From: CAZUMH01 sp964621645
Lineage (GTDB): Bacteria; Zhuqueibacterota; QNDG01; JAGLOF01
DNA: 49,889 bases
NCBI GenBank assembly: GCA_964621645.1
Contig: CAZUMH010000011.1
Coordinates: 1 to 49,889, forward strand
Direction: 5' to 3'
Part shown: piece by piece, positions 8,158 to 17,089 of the stretch
Numbering within the stretch: position 1 is the stretch's first letter
How the letters are laid out: each line of letters starts with the position of its first letter
The notes under the pieces: model-generated
What the model was told of the DNA's origin: nothing
Databases searched by the model: none
Seen by the model: the letters and a program-made list of their open reading frames with translations, nothing else
Made by a program: the position numbers and the translations under genes

Positions 8158-8176
8158 GTCGGGATAGAACCCCGAC
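8158..8176. repeat. REP-like hairpin type B, copy 2
   Basis: GTCGGGAT (8158-8165), loop AGA, ACCCCGAC (8169-8176), one mismatch, followed by CTGCAA. It sits after a type A hairpin, as in the first cluster. Confidence 0.7.
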
Positions 8177-8196
8177 CTGCAAGATTACAAATCCGT

Positions 8197-8742
8197 TCAT
8201 GATCCATCCCGATCAACGCGGCTGAGGAACTCCTGCCGCAACGCTGTGTCCGCCAGGCGCTCTTCGTCGATGACGGGGAGTTCCGGGAAGGATTCCTGAA
8301 CTATCCGCGCAAATATTCCCGCGCCCAGGACGGCCGGCTCCTCCTCTCCGTTGCGGAATATGGGAGTATCCAGACTGCCGCAGCTGGGGGAGCGGGCCTT
8401 GAGGATCAATCCCCGGATGTCGTCTCTTTTCAGACTCTTGATTTTTCTCCTGCTCCACGTTTCCAGCCGCTTGGTATGATCCTCTCCCTTCTCAGAGCGC
8501 AGCCTGATCTTTCTGTCCCTGTCTTCCAGCCGCATGGGCTCTCGGGGGACGGGCAGGCCGCTCTCCCATTCCGGGCAAAGGGGCAGGAGTTCCAGCAGCG
8601 GCGCCATCTCTTCCACAATAACAGGGAAGAATTTTTCACCGCCGTCGTAGCGCACCGGATGCCCAAGCAGGCAGGCGCTGACCGCCACCCGGGGGCGGTC
8701 TTTGGTCCCTTCAGGCGGAAACGGTGATGTCCGTTGTATCAT
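8197..8742 (-). CDS. DUF523 family protein
   Basis: The protein has 181 residues. Family motifs are VAVSACLLGHPVRYDG at the N-terminus, LPLCPEWESGLPVPREPMRL, and the central KARSPSCGS with its conserved cysteines. GAGIFARIVQESFPELPVIDEERL is near the end. The conserved cysteines suggest metal or thiol chemistry, but the biochemical role of DUF523 is not established. It is the last gene of the long minus-strand run, 24 bases after the YkuD gene. It ends next to a hairpin cluster. Confidence 0.85.
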   Translation of the reverse strand: MIQRTSPFPPEGTKDRPRVAVSACLLGHPVRYDGGEKFFPVIVEEMAPLLELLPLCPEWESGLPVPREPMRLEDRDRKIRLRSEKGEDHTKRLETWSRRKIKSLKRDDIRGLILKARSPSCGSLDTPIFRNGEEEPAVLGAGIFARIVQESFPELPVIDEERLADTALRQEFLSRVDRDGS

Positions 8743-8766
8743 GGGAAGAATGCCTCGGCTGGACAG

Positions 8767-9429
8767 TCAGAAGATTTCCACAACGGTGTTTTCGGAAACC
8801 AGATCGAAGAGTTCTATCACGTCCCGGTTGCGCATACGGATGCAGCCGTGAGAGGAGGGAGTCGAGATAAGTCCTTCCTCGTTGGTCCCGTGGATGTAGA
8901 TGTTGCGGCGGAAGGAATCCACCTCGCCTCCTTCATTGATCCCAGGCTCCAGGCCCCGCAGCCGGATGATGCGGGTGAGCACCAGATCCGCTGCCGCGTC
9001 CCGCTTGTCCTTCCAGATAGTCGCGATCTCTCCGGTGTTATGTCTGCCCCGAAAGATGGTGCCCTCCGGTGCCCCTGCGCCGATCTTGGCGGCCACGGCA
9101 TGGGTTCCCGGGGGGGTTCTGTTGCTCCCCTCACGATTGCCCAGTCCGTGACTCGACGTGGAGACGGGCCAGGAGTTTTTCACTTCACTGTCCCGTACCA
9201 GATAGAGTTTCTGTTCCCGTGTGGAAACCAGCAGCACCGTATCCGCGGCGGAAATATGTCCCGTCTCCAGGGCATGAGCATAGGCCCGGTGCAGCTGCCG
9301 CGGCAGGGTTTCCCAGCCCGAAGAAGAGGAGCATCCTCCCCAGTATGTGAGGATGAAAAACGGAATAAGAAGCAGGGTAAAGACGATGCTACTCTTGATT
9401 CGGAGGTGCCGCCGGAGCAGGAACAACAT
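8767..9429 (-). CDS. L,D-transpeptidase (YkuD domain), possible lipoprotein
   Basis: The protein has 220 residues. It begins with a basic N-terminus and a hydrophobic helix ending TYWGGCSS. That resembles a lipobox, although Trp at -3 is unusual. The YkuD catalytic domain spans about residues 62-220. It starts LLVSTREQKLYLV and carries the signature His-Gly (YIHGTN) followed by SSHGCIRM, whose Cys is the acylated nucleophile. Such enzymes form 3-3 peptidoglycan cross-links or attach proteins to the wall. The start at 9427-9429 has GGAGGAG about 8 bases upstream, so it overlaps the end of the LapA gene by 41 bases. Confidence 0.88.
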   Translation of the reverse strand: MLFLLRRHLRIKSSIVFTLLLIPFFILTYWGGCSSSSGWETLPRQLHRAYAHALETGHISAADTVLLVSTREQKLYLVRDSEVKNSWPVSTSSHGLGNREGSNRTPPGTHAVAAKIGAGAPEGTIFRGRHNTGEIATIWKDKRDAAADLVLTRIIRLRGLEPGINEGGEVDSFRRNIYIHGTNEEGLISTPSSHGCIRMRNRDVIELFDLVSENTVVEIF

Positions 9430-9619
9430 TCTTTTTTCTCCTCCTGCCCAGAATGAGTCCCACTGTCACACCGACGATGAAGGTGATCAGCATGAGCAGC
9501 GTCCGGGAGATGTGACCCGTCCAGAAGAGAAAGGTCAGATCCACCGGCTGATTGTTCTGAAGCAGAGCGATGACCAGGAGCATACTGATCACGATAGTAA
9601 TGATAATTGAGACTTTCAT
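9389..9619 (-). CDS. LapA-like (DUF1049) inner-membrane protein
   Basis: The protein has 76 residues. Two membrane helices are separated by a short loop: residues 2-19, then LLMLITFIVGVTVGLILGRRRKK. The NNQPVDLTFLFW segment between them is the LapA/DUF1049 signature. E. coli LapA acts with LapB in assembly and control of lipopolysaccharide synthesis; a similar role here is an inference, and no lapB is nearby. The start was placed at 9617-9619 because its ATG overlaps the stop of the ParB-like gene as ATGA, with AGAGG just ahead. A longer upstream reading would run out of frame through that gene. Confidence 0.75.
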   Translation of the reverse strand: MKVSIIITIVISMLLVIALLQNNQPVDLTFLFWTGHISRTLLMLITFIVGVTVGLILGRRRKKNVVPAPAAPPNQE

Positions 9620-10026
9620 CCTTCGCCTCTTTTGAATAATGCGACAACGGCGGTAAAGAGTTTCTTGAGCCATTGCCAGAAAGAGATTTTTTTGTGGGAA
9701 GCCGCTTCCATTTGGGCCCGCCGGAGGCGGTAAGCCTCCAAATCCCCATCAGTGAGATCCCGGCGGCCCAGATTTTCCTGTAGCTCGATTTCGAGTTTCT
9801 TGAGCCGGTCTCCGCCGGTTTCGACGACGATTGCTTCGATATGGGTCCAGCCCAGCTTGCGGCAGACCTGGAGCCGGCGATAGCCGGCGATAAGATTGTA
9901 CTGCTCGTCCACCAGGATGGGATGCAGCAGTCCGTGCTTTTCGATAGATTCGTTGAGACTGCCAGTGTCTCCTTCTTCCTGCCTGATACGGGGAGGAACG
10001 CTAATGTCACTTATTTTCAATCTCAT
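9616..10026 (-). CDS. small ParB/Srx-type nuclease-fold domain protein
   Basis: The protein has 136 residues. Residues 1-68 match the N-terminal ParB domain: a start of ISVPPRIRQ, LNESIEKHGLLHPILVDEQY, and the IAGYRRLQVCRKLG box that binds nucleotide in ParB proteins. IEIELQENLGRRDL-like text follows (LEIELQENLGRRDLT), the usual link to the helix-turn-helix. However, the protein stops soon after and ends with an amphipathic, Trp/Phe-rich segment (ISFWQWLKKLFTAVVALF). There is no parA, no full DNA-binding domain and no parS-like site, so it is not a standard partition protein. The tail might attach it to the membrane. It is 15 bases downstream of the HAMP-PAS gene. Confidence 0.8.
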   Translation of the reverse strand: MRLKISDISVPPRIRQEEGDTGSLNESIEKHGLLHPILVDEQYNLIAGYRRLQVCRKLGWTHIEAIVVETGGDRLKKLEIELQENLGRRDLTDGDLEAYRLRRAQMEAASHKKISFWQWLKKLFTAVVALFKRGEG

Positions 10027-10041
10027 CCCGTAGCCTTTTAT

Positions 10042-11289
10042 CTATTTTAAAACGATGATGATGCTTTCCAGATCCTGGGCTTCATTGATGTTGGGAATGA
10101 TGCCGGCGGATTTTATTTTCTTCATTTTCAGAGAGATCTCACAGCGTCCCTTTTTCTTAATATCGGTAATGGTCTGTTCCAAAGCGCCCCAGAGCTGAGG
10201 AATGTCTTTTAGGTGATGTCCGGCGAGATTGGAGTCACTCTCTCCCAGAAGAGCCTTGGCCGAATCGTTAATATAGCTGATCAGCAGATCCGCCGACAGG
10301 ATGATCACTCCTTCTGTCACCTCCTCCATGACGCGCTGGAGAATGCGGCGGTTCTCGGCGATCTTTTCCGACTTGAGCAGGTTGAATTCCTGCAGTCTCC
10401 TAAAGGCGGTTTGAAAGGAGCGGGAGAGCAGTCCCATCTCATCCGGGGTATCCGTCTGGGGAATGGAAATATCGGTTTCACCCCGGGCGATTGCTTCCAG
10501 AGCGCGGTTGATCCTATAAAGAGGCAAAAAGATGTAACTGGGCAAACGGATGATGAGCAGGATGAGAAGCAGTGCCGAGATGATAAGCACCGTGATGGTG
10601 TTTCGCTGCGCTTTGAGGGTGTATTCCAATCCCTCCCGGATATGATCCACCATGGAATTTCGGGCCCGGGCCGTGATCTCTTCGCTCAACTGTGCCAGTC
10701 CATTAGTGATATTTTTAATCTCGTCGAAGAGCTGGGTTTTTTCCGATGACATTTTGGCCCCGGCATTATAGAGCAGCAGATTAATATCGCCGATCCAGTC
10801 GGGAGCAATCTCTCCGTCGCCCGTATCTTGCCGGCTGTTTTTCTTCAGTTCTTTTTCATACGCCAGGGCCTGCTGTTGCAGATTGATCAGAGCCCGGGGA
10901 TCCTCCTGCAGGATATCGGCCAGTTGATCCAGCCTGTCTTCATACTGCTTCAGCAAGGCATCGATGGAATCGAGTTTTCCGGGCTCAACCAGGTAGATGG
11001 AGCGGGCCTGTTTTACGTCATATTCAATGCGGCGCAGGATGACTTTATTGCTGGTCAGATAGGTGGTATCCAGATAGATAATGAAGTTTTTCTCTTCCCT
11101 GCGGGCCCGCAGCAGGTCCAGGGAGATTGATTCGCCCAGATTGGCGAGACGGGCGTCGCTGAATCCGATCTGATCTACCTTGGCCGCCATGCGGCTCAGG
11201 TAGGAGAGAGAAAAAAGAGAAGTAGAAAGAGAGATGGCACAGACGATGATCAGCGCGAATCTGATTTTCCCCTTGCCGGTCTTTATCAT
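10042..11289 (-). CDS. membrane sensor protein with HAMP and PAS domains, no output domain
   Basis: The protein has 415 residues. The first membrane helix is about residues 9-30. A periplasmic four-helix-like region (31-230) follows, then a second helix (TVLIISALLLILLIIRLPSYIF, about 232-253). A HAMP domain (254-305, LYRINRALEAIARGETDIS) leads to a coiled linker and a PAS domain (about 315-412, EVTEGVIILSADLLISYIND). It ends directly after the PAS fold. No histidine kinase, GGDEF, methyl-accepting or phosphatase domain is present. It starts 2 bases after trkA stops, so it is almost certainly co-translated with the potassium uptake genes. How it signals is unknown. Confidence 0.82.
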   Translation of the reverse strand: MIKTGKGKIRFALIIVCAISLSTSLFSLSYLSRMAAKVDQIGFSDARLANLGESISLDLLRARREEKNFIIYLDTTYLTSNKVILRRIEYDVKQARSIYLVEPGKLDSIDALLKQYEDRLDQLADILQEDPRALINLQQQALAYEKELKKNSRQDTGDGEIAPDWIGDINLLLYNAGAKMSSEKTQLFDEIKNITNGLAQLSEEITARARNSMVDHIREGLEYTLKAQRNTITVLIISALLLILLIIRLPSYIFLPLYRINRALEAIARGETDISIPQTDTPDEMGLLSRSFQTAFRRLQEFNLLKSEKIAENRRILQRVMEEVTEGVIILSADLLISYINDSAKALLGESDSNLAGHHLKDIPQLWGALEQTITDIKKKGRCEISLKMKKIKSAGIIPNINEAQDLESIIIVLK

Positions 11290-11291
11290 GA

Positions 11292-11981
11292 TTATTCCTT
11301 GCTCAACGCTAGTTTCTCGATATCCGTTTCGTTGCCCACTACCACCAACACATCCCCGGACTGGATGATGTCATCCGAGCCCGGCAGATCGTTGAGCTCC
11401 ACAGCATGGACGACCTTGCCCTCATCATCGATCTTAGTCACCGTTTTCTGAATGGCGATGACATTGACTCCGTAATTACGGCGGATATCCAGCTCCTTCA
11501 GGGTCTTGCCGATGAAATCCTTGCGGGCTTCGATTTCCACCAGACTGTGACCGGTGGTCAATGATATCTTTTCCTTGATTTCAGGAGCCAGAATTCGCTT
11601 GGCCAGATTAATCCCAGCCTGTTCTTCTATAATGATGACCTGGTCCGCCCCTACCTGTTTGAGTACGTGAGCGTAGAGGCTGTTTGCCGCCCGGGTGATG
11701 ATGGGATGAATACCCATTTTTTTCAGGATGACGGTGGTCAGGATCGCTTCTTCCTGTGCTTCACCGAGAGCCACGACCGCCGCGTCTACGTTTTCAATAT
11801 GGGTCGCGTTCATAGCGACCTCGTCAGTGGAGTCCAGTGACAATGAGATGGCCACTTTATCCTTGATCATCTCGACCTTGTTCATGTCACGATCTATGGC
11901 TATGACCTCGGAACCGTATTCCGTCAGGGTCTGGATGATTTTCATCCCGAACGTTCCCAAGCCGATGACCGCAAACTGCAT
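11292..11981 (-). CDS. trkA: Trk/Ktr potassium uptake regulatory subunit (RCK)
   Basis: The protein has 229 residues, one RCK unit (as KtrA) rather than the doubled E. coli TrkA. The Rossmann part starts MQFAVIGLGTFGMKI, with GxGxFG for NAD(H) or nucleotide binding and the acidic end of strand 2 at AIDRD. RCK_C is the last 80 residues (IGKTLKELDIRRNYGVNVIAI, SGDVLVVVG). It gates the TrkH channel from the cytoplasmic side in response to nucleotides. The start at 11979-11981 has GGGAGGA 5 bases ahead; an upstream in-frame start at 12000 would overlap the trkH end. It is 13 bases after trkH. Confidence 0.93.
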   Translation of the reverse strand: MQFAVIGLGTFGMKIIQTLTEYGSEVIAIDRDMNKVEMIKDKVAISLSLDSTDEVAMNATHIENVDAAVVALGEAQEEAILTTVILKKMGIHPIITRAANSLYAHVLKQVGADQVIIIEEQAGINLAKRILAPEIKEKISLTTGHSLVEIEARKDFIGKTLKELDIRRNYGVNVIAIQKTVTKIDDEGKVVHAVELNDLPGSDDIIQSGDVLVVVGNETDIEKLALSKE

Positions 11982-11994
11982 AGATCCTCCCTGC

Positions 11995-13743
11995 TTAACC
12001 AAGCATTATTTTTGTTTCAGGATAACGTATCTTGCTGTAGCGGACGCGTCCTGCCAGAGCGAGAGCGAAGGTGAGGGGGCCGATGCGGCCCAGGTACATA
12101 AGAAGGCTTATAAACAGTTTGCCCTTTACCGTCAATTCCGGGGTTACCCCCATGCTCAGTCCCACGGTGCCGAAGGCGGAAATGGTTTCAAACAGGAGCG
12201 GGAGGAAGGGTTTGTCCTCCGTTGTCAGCAGGAGAGAGAAGATGGTGAGAATCAGCACCAGAGCGCAGACCAGAAGAGCCACTACCTTGAGTACGGCTTG
12301 AGCCGGAATAGTACGGTTAAATACTTCAACCTGGCCCCGGTTGCGGAGCATGCTTCTGAGTGAAAGGATGAGGACAGCGAACGTGGACGTCTTAATGCCG
12401 CCGCCGGTGGAGCCGGGAGAGGCTCCGATAAACATCAGCATCATGAGGACAGTCAGCGTAATCTGATTCATGGCCGCTATGGGGATGGTGTTGAACCCGG
12501 CCGTACGGGGAGTTACCGATTGGAAGAGAGCGGCCCATAGCTTGCCGCCCAGTGACAGACCATGTAACGAGGTGTCGAATTCGAAGAAGAAGACAATGAA
12601 AAAACCCAAGACAATCAGGGAGGCGGATGTAATCAGAACCAGGCGCGAATGAGATGAGAGGCGATGATAGACTCTGCCCCTCTTTTTGGTGAGGTCGGCT
12701 ACCACCAGGAATCCGATGCCGCCGATAAGGATGAGAGCCATGATGATGAGGTTCACCGCCGGATCATTGACGAATCCCTGCAGTGAATCGGAAAAAAGAG
12801 AAAATCCGGCGTTGCAGAAGGCGGAGATGGAGTGGAAGAGGCTGAAATAGAGGGTCTTTCCGACTTCATGGAACCGGAAGATCCAGCGGGAGAAAAGCAG
12901 CAGCATGCCCACTAATTCGATGATAACAGTCATCTTGAAAATGTAGAAGATCATCTGAAAGATATTGCGCTCTTCCTCGAACATCTCCTGCAGGATCTTG
13001 CGCTGTCCCAGCCCGAATTTGCCGATGAGCAGCGCCACAAAAGCGGAGTAGGTCATGATGCCAAGTCCGCCCAGCTGGATCAGGGTAAGGATCACCAGTT
13101 GCCCGAAGGTGGAAAAATAGGTTGGAGTATCCTGCACAATGAGTCCGGTAACGCAGGTGGCCGATGTCGCCGTAAAAAGCGCGTCCACTAACGTTGCGCC
13201 TTTGCCGTCTGCGGTGGCAATGGGAAACGTGAGCAGCAGAGTTCCGATGAGGATAGTTCCCAGGAAACTGACCAGAACGATCTGAGGAGTGTTGAGCCGT
13301 ACCCGGCGCAGAAGACGGGAGAAACGGGGTGTCTGGGTAAATGTGACCAGGAGGCGCATAAGCGAAAGAAGCACGACAAGCCCCGTCAGTGTCTTCAGAG
13401 AGATCAGCTGCATTATGAAAATGAGGATTATCAGGATGTCTATTGCCTGGCGCCGGAAAAAATCAATGCGGAGAAAGGAACGGGATGCCAACAGCACCAG
13501 CTGAATGATAAAGCCGGCAATTACGATGAGGTCGATAACAGAGGATATTAGGATTACGAAACGCGGCAGTGATAATCTCATCCCGGCCTGCAGGATGAGC
13601 AGAGTGAGAGCCGCCAGCACCGGCAGATAGAACCAGGCTTGGAATGCGCGTATCCAGGGAGGCATCTTCTCAGCCGTCTTAATAATTCGGGGCTGCCTGC
13701 TTTGAAAGATCCTTCTGAAGAAATTGTCAAAAGGGATTTTCAT
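11995..13743 (-). CDS. trkH: TrkH/KtrB-family potassium transporter, membrane subunit
   Basis: The protein has 582 residues and many membrane helices. The four selectivity-filter loops are visible: TSATCVTGL, SISAFCNAGFSLF, SVTPRTAGFNTI and TISAFGTVGLS, each with the filter Gly after a small hydrophobic patch. The C-terminal GRIGPLTFALALAGR is also family-typical. The first 140 residues add several helices before the usual core, so it is longer than KtrB (about 450). It passes K+ (or Na+/K+) inward under control of the RCK subunit encoded next. No good ribosome-binding site precedes the start at 13743. A 71-base AT-rich gap separates it from rlmN and could hold a promoter. Confidence 0.94.
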   Translation of the reverse strand: MKIPFDNFFRRIFQSRQPRIIKTAEKMPPWIRAFQAWFYLPVLAALTLLILQAGMRLSLPRFVILISSVIDLIVIAGFIIQLVLLASRSFLRIDFFRRQAIDILIILIFIMQLISLKTLTGLVVLLSLMRLLVTFTQTPRFSRLLRRVRLNTPQIVLVSFLGTILIGTLLLTFPIATADGKGATLVDALFTATSATCVTGLIVQDTPTYFSTFGQLVILTLIQLGGLGIMTYSAFVALLIGKFGLGQRKILQEMFEEERNIFQMIFYIFKMTVIIELVGMLLLFSRWIFRFHEVGKTLYFSLFHSISAFCNAGFSLFSDSLQGFVNDPAVNLIIMALILIGGIGFLVVADLTKKRGRVYHRLSSHSRLVLITSASLIVLGFFIVFFFEFDTSLHGLSLGGKLWAALFQSVTPRTAGFNTIPIAAMNQITLTVLMMLMFIGASPGSTGGGIKTSTFAVLILSLRSMLRNRGQVEVFNRTIPAQAVLKVVALLVCALVLILTIFSLLLTTEDKPFLPLLFETISAFGTVGLSMGVTPELTVKGKLFISLLMYLGRIGPLTFALALAGRVRYSKIRYPETKIMLG

Positions 13744-13814
13744 TATTGCTGTAAGTTAGAGAAAAATTACCTAATTTCAAGTGAATTTTTGTTTTTATCG
13801 GACGGATGTATCTA

Positions 13815-14855
13815 TCAGCGGAGATTTTTTGCCGCAGCGCAGGCAGCAAGCTGACCGCACCCTCCCTGAATATCGTCCCCCTTGCTCAATCGCCGGGTAA
13901 CCGGCGCCAGAAGCGGCCTGATCGATTCGGCGAAGGTGTTTATGGTTTCTTCATCCGGCGAGGCATAGCCGGTGCCTGTTTCGTTATAAGCGATGATGTT
14001 CACCTTACAGGGGATGCCTGAAAGGAGTGAGAGCAGGCGGCGGCCGTCCTCGGGCTTGTCATTTATTCCTTTCAGGAGCAGATATTCAAATGTGAGCCGT
14101 TTCCCTGAAACGCGGCAGTATTCTCTGGAAACGCCGATTAGATCCCGCAGCGCAGAGTTCCTGTTCACGGGCATAAGAGCAGTCCGCTGCTTTTCGGTAG
14201 TGGCGTGGAGCGAGATGGCCAGTTTAAAGGGATGACTTTCCCTGGTATAGCGACGCAGCTGATCCACCAGGCCGGCTGTGGATATGGTGATGCGGCGGTG
14301 GCTGAAGGCCAGTCCATCCTGATCGTTGAGTATATAGAGAGCCTTGATGACATTATCGTAGTTGAGGAATGGTTCACCCATTCCCATGAGCACCAGGTTG
14401 GTGGGTTTACGGCCGATGTGACCGGACGCCCCGGTTACCTGATTGATGATTTCATGGACGGCAAGGTTGCGCGTGAATCCCAATGTGCCCGTGGCGCAGA
14501 AACGGCAGCCCAAGGCACAGCCGACCTGGGTCGAGAGGCAGAGGGTGTGCCGCCTCGTTTCCGGGATGTAGACAGACTCTATACGCTGTCCGTCCTCGAG
14601 CCGCCAGAGAAATTTGCGGGTGCCGCTGCTGGGGGAAACGGCCTCTTCTTCCAGGCATAGACTGCTGATATAGGCCTGCAGAGCCAGGCGTTCCCGCAGA
14701 GGCCGGGATATATTGGTCATGTTTTCAAAATTTTCTTCCGATCGGACGTACATCCAGTTCCAGAGTTGATCCGCCCGGAAGCGTTTCTCTCCCAGAGAAC
14801 GAACGAAATCTTCCAGCTCGGAGCGCGACATTCCCTTGAGGTCGATCTTTGTCAC
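13815..14855 (-). CDS. rlmN: 23S rRNA (adenine-2503-C2)-methyltransferase
   Basis: The protein has 346 residues, typical of RlmN. This radical SAM enzyme methylates A2503 of 23S rRNA and, in some bacteria, A37 of certain tRNAs. The cluster motif CALGCRFCATG (CxxxCxxC) is near residue 113. VLMGMGEPFLNYDNV and the C-terminal RLSKGDDIQGGCGQLA, with the methyl-carrying Cys, are both present. Two further Cys lie in the last residues (AACAAAKN). It follows the RsbU-like gene by 14 bases. Confidence 0.96.
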   Translation of the reverse strand: MTKIDLKGMSRSELEDFVRSLGEKRFRADQLWNWMYVRSEENFENMTNISRPLRERLALQAYISSLCLEEEAVSPSSGTRKFLWRLEDGQRIESVYIPETRRHTLCLSTQVGCALGCRFCATGTLGFTRNLAVHEIINQVTGASGHIGRKPTNLVLMGMGEPFLNYDNVIKALYILNDQDGLAFSHRRITISTAGLVDQLRRYTRESHPFKLAISLHATTEKQRTALMPVNRNSALRDLIGVSREYCRVSGKRLTFEYLLLKGINDKPEDGRRLLSLLSGIPCKVNIIAYNETGTGYASPDEETINTFAESIRPLLAPVTRRLSKGDDIQGGCGQLAACAAAKNLR

Positions 14856-14869
14856 GAATGGTTCTCCGC

Positions 14870-17089
14870 TTACCTGATGCGCAGTACAACCAGAGTCAAA
14901 TCGTCGGCATAGATGGAGTCACCGCTGAATTCCCTCACTCGGGAAAGGATGAGATCGACGATTTCGGCAGCCGGCACGCTACGAGTTAAGTTTTTTATGA
15001 GGTCGAGCAGCCGTTCTTCGCCGAATTGCTCCCGGTTTTGGCTGAAGGCCTCGGTTACGCCGTCGGTATAGAGAATGAGCAGATCACCGCTTCCCAGAGT
15101 CAGAGATGATGAAATAAAATTAAAATTCTCCCTGGCTCCGATCATAATATTGCTTTTTTCCAGGAAGACGGGCACCCGGCCTTTCCTTTTCAGAATAGGA
15201 TAATTATGTCCGGCGTTGCAGTAGCTCAGCTTCAGAGTGGTGAGATCGAGAGACGCGAAAAAGAATGTGGCGAATTTTTCCGCCGTTGTCGTGCGGGTAA
15301 TATGGTTGTTTATCCGTGACATGACATCACTTACTCCACTGCAGCCTGAGACCGAAAGGCGCAGGGCAGCCTGCAGGTTTGACATGAGAATCGCCGCAGG
15401 AACCCCCTTCCCTGAAATGTCTCCTATGGCTAATCCCAGACAGTTTGGAGTAAGTTCCAGAAAATCATAGTAATCTCCACCCACTTCGCGGGAGGGAAGG
15501 TTATATCCGGCCAGTTCAAAACGGTCACCTTCCGGGGTCAAGCGGGGGAGAAGATTGTTTTGAATCTCTCTGGCGAAGGCGAGTTCCTCCTGCATGCGGC
15601 GTTTTTCCAGCATTTCCAAATAGAGACGGGCATTCTCCAGGGCAATAGCAGCCTGCCCTGAAAGCACGGCGAGGAGGCTTTTCTCTTCAGCCGAGAAGGG
15701 AGTGCCGTTCTTTTTTCCGCCAAGCACCAGAATGCCGCTTATGCGCTCACGGTAGAGCAGAGGAACCAAGAGCACGGGGTGGAGCTGGCGCAGCATTTCC
15801 AGAGAACCGTCTCCTCCGCTGTTCAGAACGAGTTCATCGAAACTGAGGTATCCGCCGCAATCCATAAAAAATTGTTTTCCGCGCGGTGAGGGAGTGTATG
15901 TCAGTCTCTTCCCTTTCAGAAGTGTGCTGAAGGATTTATCCCTGTCAGGAAGGAAAAGCAGCGTCTGATCCAGATAAAAGGCATCCGTCACGGTAGAGGT
16001 AATCTGGGAGCTCAATTCTTCCAGTTCCAGAGTGGACATCATGTTCCGGCTTAAATCGTTCAGAATGTTCCGGTAGTCTCTCCGGTCACGGAGAAGGAAT
16101 TTTTCAAGCAGATCCGAGATGCCTGTATAGAGAGGCTGAAAGAAGAGGAGGGCCAGGATGATAAAGAGAATCTCCAGGACCGGGATATCAATCCCAAAAA
16201 TTGAAGTGATAAGAAGTTTGCCGCGGCTGTAGATCAGCAGGTAGAGACCGATCAGCACACTGAATATCACCGAGAGCAGAAAACCGCGCCTGATGATGAG
16301 ACGGATGTCCAGGAACTGGTAACGAATTATGGACCAGGCGATAGAGCCGGAGCCGACCAGCAGAGCCAGTGTGGTGAGCAGGTAGGTTATCAGCGGACCG
16401 GCATGCCAAATATGAAGGTGGGGGAAAATAAACGCCACGGCATAGAGCCCCACACTGATGCGGATTCCCCAAAGGACGACCACTACCTGTTTTTTCACCC
16501 GGACATCGGGAAGGGAACGATACCCGATAGTCATCAGCGTGATGGCACTGATGATATAGACAAGATTGACCAGGGCAAAAAAGTTGGTATGGATTTTATA
16601 GATGTATTCCAGCTGTGAGAGGATGAATCCGGTTACCAGGGTGAACGGCTTGACAATGAGACCAAATCGGGCATCCAGCGCCGGTCCGTTGACCAGCGCG
16701 GTAATCTGCTCAGGATTGGTAAAGGTAACGATCAGCAGGAAATGGATGATGTGAGGGAGAAAGATTAGTGACACTAAAAAAAAGTTTCGGCGCGCCAAGG
16801 GGAGTTCCCGGGGATAGATGAAAGAAAAGAGCAACATCTGAGGGAAGAAGAATTCCCAGATGAGAAAGATCTTACGGAAAGGAGCCAGGTCCATGGGGAG
16901 GGGTGAAGAGATCTGGACCAGAATGCCGAAGGCGGCGAATAGGGGGGCGGTACCGGCAAACAGCATCATAACACTGGTGACCCGGTTTAACCGGCGGCGG
17001 GGATTTTCCCGCAATATAATCAGCCCCAGGATGATGATCAGCAGACCCAGCGTCAGGTAGATCAGGGCGATCAGGTAGGAAAAATTCAT
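14870..17089 (-). CDS. RsbU/SpoIIE-type PP2C phosphatase with membrane sensor region and GAF
   Basis: The protein has 739 residues. About eight membrane helices fill residues 1-305, like a 7TM sensory module. A GAF domain (about 345-485, LEELSSQITSTVTDAFYLDQ to SGQAAIALENARLY) follows, then a short coil and the PP2C/SpoIIE domain (about 500-739). The phosphatase metal motifs are GGDYYDF, LGLAIGDISGKGVPAAILM and LLILYTDGVTEAF. Such enzymes dephosphorylate STAS anti-anti-sigma proteins in partner-switching pathways. Its start codon shares a base (TAATG) with the stop of the RsbW-type gene, so the pair is co-translated. No STAS protein or sigma factor is in this window. Confidence 0.92.
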   Translation of the reverse strand: MNFSYLIALIYLTLGLLIIILGLIILRENPRRRLNRVTSVMMLFAGTAPLFAAFGILVQISSPLPMDLAPFRKIFLIWEFFFPQMLLFSFIYPRELPLARRNFFLVSLIFLPHIIHFLLIVTFTNPEQITALVNGPALDARFGLIVKPFTLVTGFILSQLEYIYKIHTNFFALVNLVYIISAITLMTIGYRSLPDVRVKKQVVVVLWGIRISVGLYAVAFIFPHLHIWHAGPLITYLLTTLALLVGSGSIAWSIIRYQFLDIRLIIRRGFLLSVIFSVLIGLYLLIYSRGKLLITSIFGIDIPVLEILFIILALLFFQPLYTGISDLLEKFLLRDRRDYRNILNDLSRNMMSTLELEELSSQITSTVTDAFYLDQTLLFLPDRDKSFSTLLKGKRLTYTPSPRGKQFFMDCGGYLSFDELVLNSGGDGSLEMLRQLHPVLLVPLLYRERISGILVLGGKKNGTPFSAEEKSLLAVLSGQAAIALENARLYLEMLEKRRMQEELAFAREIQNNLLPRLTPEGDRFELAGYNLPSREVGGDYYDFLELTPNCLGLAIGDISGKGVPAAILMSNLQAALRLSVSGCSGVSDVMSRINNHITRTTTAEKFATFFFASLDLTTLKLSYCNAGHNYPILKRKGRVPVFLEKSNIMIGARENFNFISSSLTLGSGDLLILYTDGVTEAFSQNREQFGEERLLDLIKNLTRSVPAAEIVDLILSRVREFSGDSIYADDLTLVVLRIR

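Noticed and set aside
9180..10010. A 276-codon minus-strand frame over the ParB-like, LapA and YkuD genes
   Set aside because: Shadow frame; the three genes in the other frames have family motifs and linked start/stop signals.
9616..10026. Chromosome or plasmid partition locus
   Set aside because: No parA, no parS-like palindrome, and the ParB-like protein lacks the rest of the DNA-binding region.
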